From NCBI RefSeq assembly GCF_001625195.1, contig NC_054389.1, positions 7,684,520 to 7,748,519 on the forward strand: 64,000 nt of DNA. Direction: 5' to 3'. Shown here one piece after another: positions 62,495 to 64,000 of the stretch. The notes beneath the pieces are model-generated. The model did not search any database. It was not told where the DNA came from and worked only from the letters and a program-made list of their open reading frames with translations. Made by a program: the position numbers and the translations under genes. The stretch comes from Drechmeria coniospora (taxonomy: Eukaryota > Ascomycota > Sordariomycetes > Hypocreales > Ophiocordycipitaceae). How positions within the stretch are numbered: position 1 is the stretch's first letter; each line of letters opens with the position of its first letter.

Positions 62495-64000
62495 TCAGGC
62501 AAAAAAGATAGTCATCAGAACCAGAGCGATGGCTGCAACGGCGTACCCGCTCAATCCAATAGTCCTCGACGCAGCGGCCACAACCTCGGGGCCCGATAGT
62601 TCCACGAGCCCTGATGCTAGCGGCCTCGCATACGATGCCGTCTTATCGACTTTTGTCGTCTCCGGCGCCTTGCTGGGCGTGCAGGTCGGGCATGCCCTGT
62701 TGCTCGTGCCCTTCTCGTGCGGCTGTCGGCCCTGACCCCAAGGTTGCGTCGGCGTCTCCCAGGCACACTCGATGCAGCCGGCCGGCTTCTGTAGAGTGAC
62801 GGTGGTGGTAGCTACCAATACATTGGCACCTGGAGATTCGATGCGGAATTCTTGGCCACATGTTGTCACGACCGTCGGGGCCACCGGACACGTTACGGTC
62901 AAGGTCGTCACGATAATGGTTGTTATTGTAATTTTGGCCCCCGATTCGCTCACGCTGCAGCTTGTAGTCGCATTGTTGGCCGCCGCAGTAGATATCTCCT
63001 TACTTGACCACGTCGTGCTAGGGGCGGAGCTGGTAGCCCTGGGAGTTGTGGTATCTGTCGGGGTACTGGCGCTGCTGGCAGTACTGGTAGCTACATCCAT
63101 TGAGGATATCGCGGACGTCGAGATGCTGCGAAGAGTGCTAGTTGTCGCATAGTTTGTGCTTGTTACTATGCCATCTCCCGTCCCTGTATCTATCGTAGTA
63201 TGACTCGTCGTACCCTGCTCTGTTTCCGTGCTCGTTGTCGTATGTACTGGGTCCGTGCTTGCCATGGTGATCTCTGTCGTCTCTGTGCCCGCAGCTGTCG
63301 TTGTAGGTGTTGTGTCTGTACGGGTACTAACAGTGGTTCTGGTACGAGAGCCTCCCGAATCTGTATCGGTAGTGACGGTGACCGTTGTGCCCGTCGCCGT
63401 CGTGGTTGGAGAAATCGTGTTCGTATCTGTCGTAGTCACAGAGTCCGCAGATGTAGTGCCGGATGCTGTAGTAGCTGTAGTAGCCGTCGTGTCCGTTGCC
63501 ATGGTCCCTGTCGTAGCCGTCGCGTCCGTCGCCATGGTAGCTGTAGTGGCCGTGGTGACCGTCGCCATGGTGTCCGTAGTAGACGTACCCGATGTCGTGA
63601 TGGCGGCAGCAGTGCTGTCTGTACCTGCCGTGTCCGTTGATGTGGTATCCGAGACAGTAGTTTCCGCCGTTGTAGTTCCTACAGCCGTGGTAGCAGTAGC
63701 CGTAGAATCCGTGGCCAGAGTGGTAGAAGTGGCCGTGGCAGTTGAAACAGTCGTCTCCGCGGTTGTGACCTCTGCAGCTGTAGTGCTTGTAGTGTCCGTA
63801 GCGGTAGTATCCATGGCCGTAGTAGACGCAGCCATGGTGGTCGTAGGGTCCGTAGCCGTGGTAGTGGCGGCATCACTAGTCGTCGTGTCTGTAGCTGCAG
63901 TAGTCGTGGATTCCGTAGCCATGGTAGTGGTGGCACCACTAGTTATCGTGTCTGTAGCCGTGCTCGTGGTGGCATCACTGGTTGTCGTATCTGTAGCTGT
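62495..64000 (-). CDS. Thr/Ser-rich GPI-type cell-wall protein, 5' end beyond window
   Basis: The frame is open from the right edge (64000) to a stop at 62495-62497, about 501 residues visible. The upstream part is a mucin-like run of Thr, Ser, Ala and Asp in short imperfect repeats (ATDTTTSDATT, MATDTTATTATTASGTT), heavily O-mannosylated in such proteins. Then comes a Cys-containing region: TTSCSVSESGAKITITT, VTCPVAPTVVTTCGQEFRIE, GCIECAWETPTQPWGQGRQP and ACPTCTPSK. The C-terminus LSGYAVAAIALVLMTIFFA is hydrophobic, as for GPI-anchor attachment, with a likely cleavage site among the small residues before it. The signal peptide must lie outside the window. An ATG at 63922 is in frame but is probably internal because the same composition continues upstream. 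Likely a surface adhesin or wall structural protein; no enzymatic domain seen. Confidence 0.8.
   Translation of the reverse strand, partial: TATDTTTSDATTSTATDTITSGATTTMATESTTTAATDTTTSDAATTTATDPTTTMAASTTAMDTTATDTTSTTAAEVTTAETTVSTATATSTTLATDSTATATTAVGTTTAETTVSDTTSTDTAGTDSTAAAITTSGTSTTDTMATVTTATTATMATDATATTGTMATDTTATTATTASGTTSADSVTTTDTNTISPTTTATGTTVTVTTDTDSGGSRTRTTVSTRTDTTPTTTAAGTETTEITMASTDPVHTTTSTETEQGTTSHTTIDTGTGDGIVTSTNYATTSTLRSISTSAISSMDVATSTASSASTPTDTTTPRATSSAPSTTWSSKEISTAAANNATTSCSVSESGAKITITTIIVTTLTVTCPVAPTVVTTCGQEFRIESPGANVLVATTTVTLQKPAGCIECAWETPTQPWGQGRQPHEKGTSNRACPTCTPSKAPETTKVDKTASYARPLASGLVELSGPEVVAAASRTIGLSGYAVAAIALVLMTIFFA

Overview
The window is nuclear DNA of a filamentous ascomycete, most likely a GC-rich member of the Sordariomycetes and probably Hypocreales. 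The evidence is the gene content (Rtt109, Tem1/Spg1, Snf4, hydroxymethylbilane synthase, fungal secreted carboxypeptidase), short GT-AG introns of 49-132 bp that nearly all carry a CTGAC/CTAAC-type branch site just before the acceptor, and strong G/C preference at third codon positions. The exact species cannot be fixed from sequence alone.

Layout. A few compact, well-conserved genes sit as islands in very long repeat-rich spacers. From left to right: a tandem segmental duplication of about 2.3-3.3 kb carrying two paralogous small secreted eight-cysteine proteins (2552-2962 and 6711-7106); RPA3 (9282-9731) convergent with a secreted M14 metallocarboxypeptidase (9974-11505, minus); the SNF4/AMPK-gamma subunit (14024-15275, minus); a single-pass membrane protein (18094-18567, minus); a PLAC8-type Cys-rich protein (24097-25201); a conserved nuclear-type protein with a KEN box (31313-32542); a family of helical secreted-type proteins with one intact copy (36727-37317) and three broken ones (34.5, 38.2 and 39.6 kb); a 13-cysteine secreted protein (44866-45406, minus); hydroxymethylbilane synthase (46964-47965) convergent with mitochondrial glycine-cleavage H protein (48321-48917, minus); a Tem1/Spg1 GTPase (52613-53669); Rtt109 histone acetyltransferase (59361-61136, minus); and the 3' part of a Thr/Ser-rich GPI-type wall protein running off the right edge (62495-64000, minus).

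The spacers hold many minisatellites (units of 12, 13, 14, 15, 18, 24, 31, 36, 42, 58, 67, 68, 88, 89 bp and more), two- to three-copy tandem duplications of 80-240 bp, and hundreds of short palindromic words built on TACGGAGTA / TACTCCGTA. One AT-rich block (35.63-36.56 kb) looks like a decayed mobile-element relic.

How it fits together. The housekeeping genes serve unrelated pathways (replication, haem, one-carbon metabolism, septation signalling, glucose sensing, chromatin). They do not form a biosynthetic cluster. The distinctive feature is that two unrelated lineage-specific secreted-protein families are each being duplicated locally, with flanking DNA, next to expanding tandem arrays and with copies at different stages of decay. 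I read this as a birth-and-death nursery for secreted, possibly effector-type, proteins. That reading is inference; the duplications, arrays and broken copies are visible directly.
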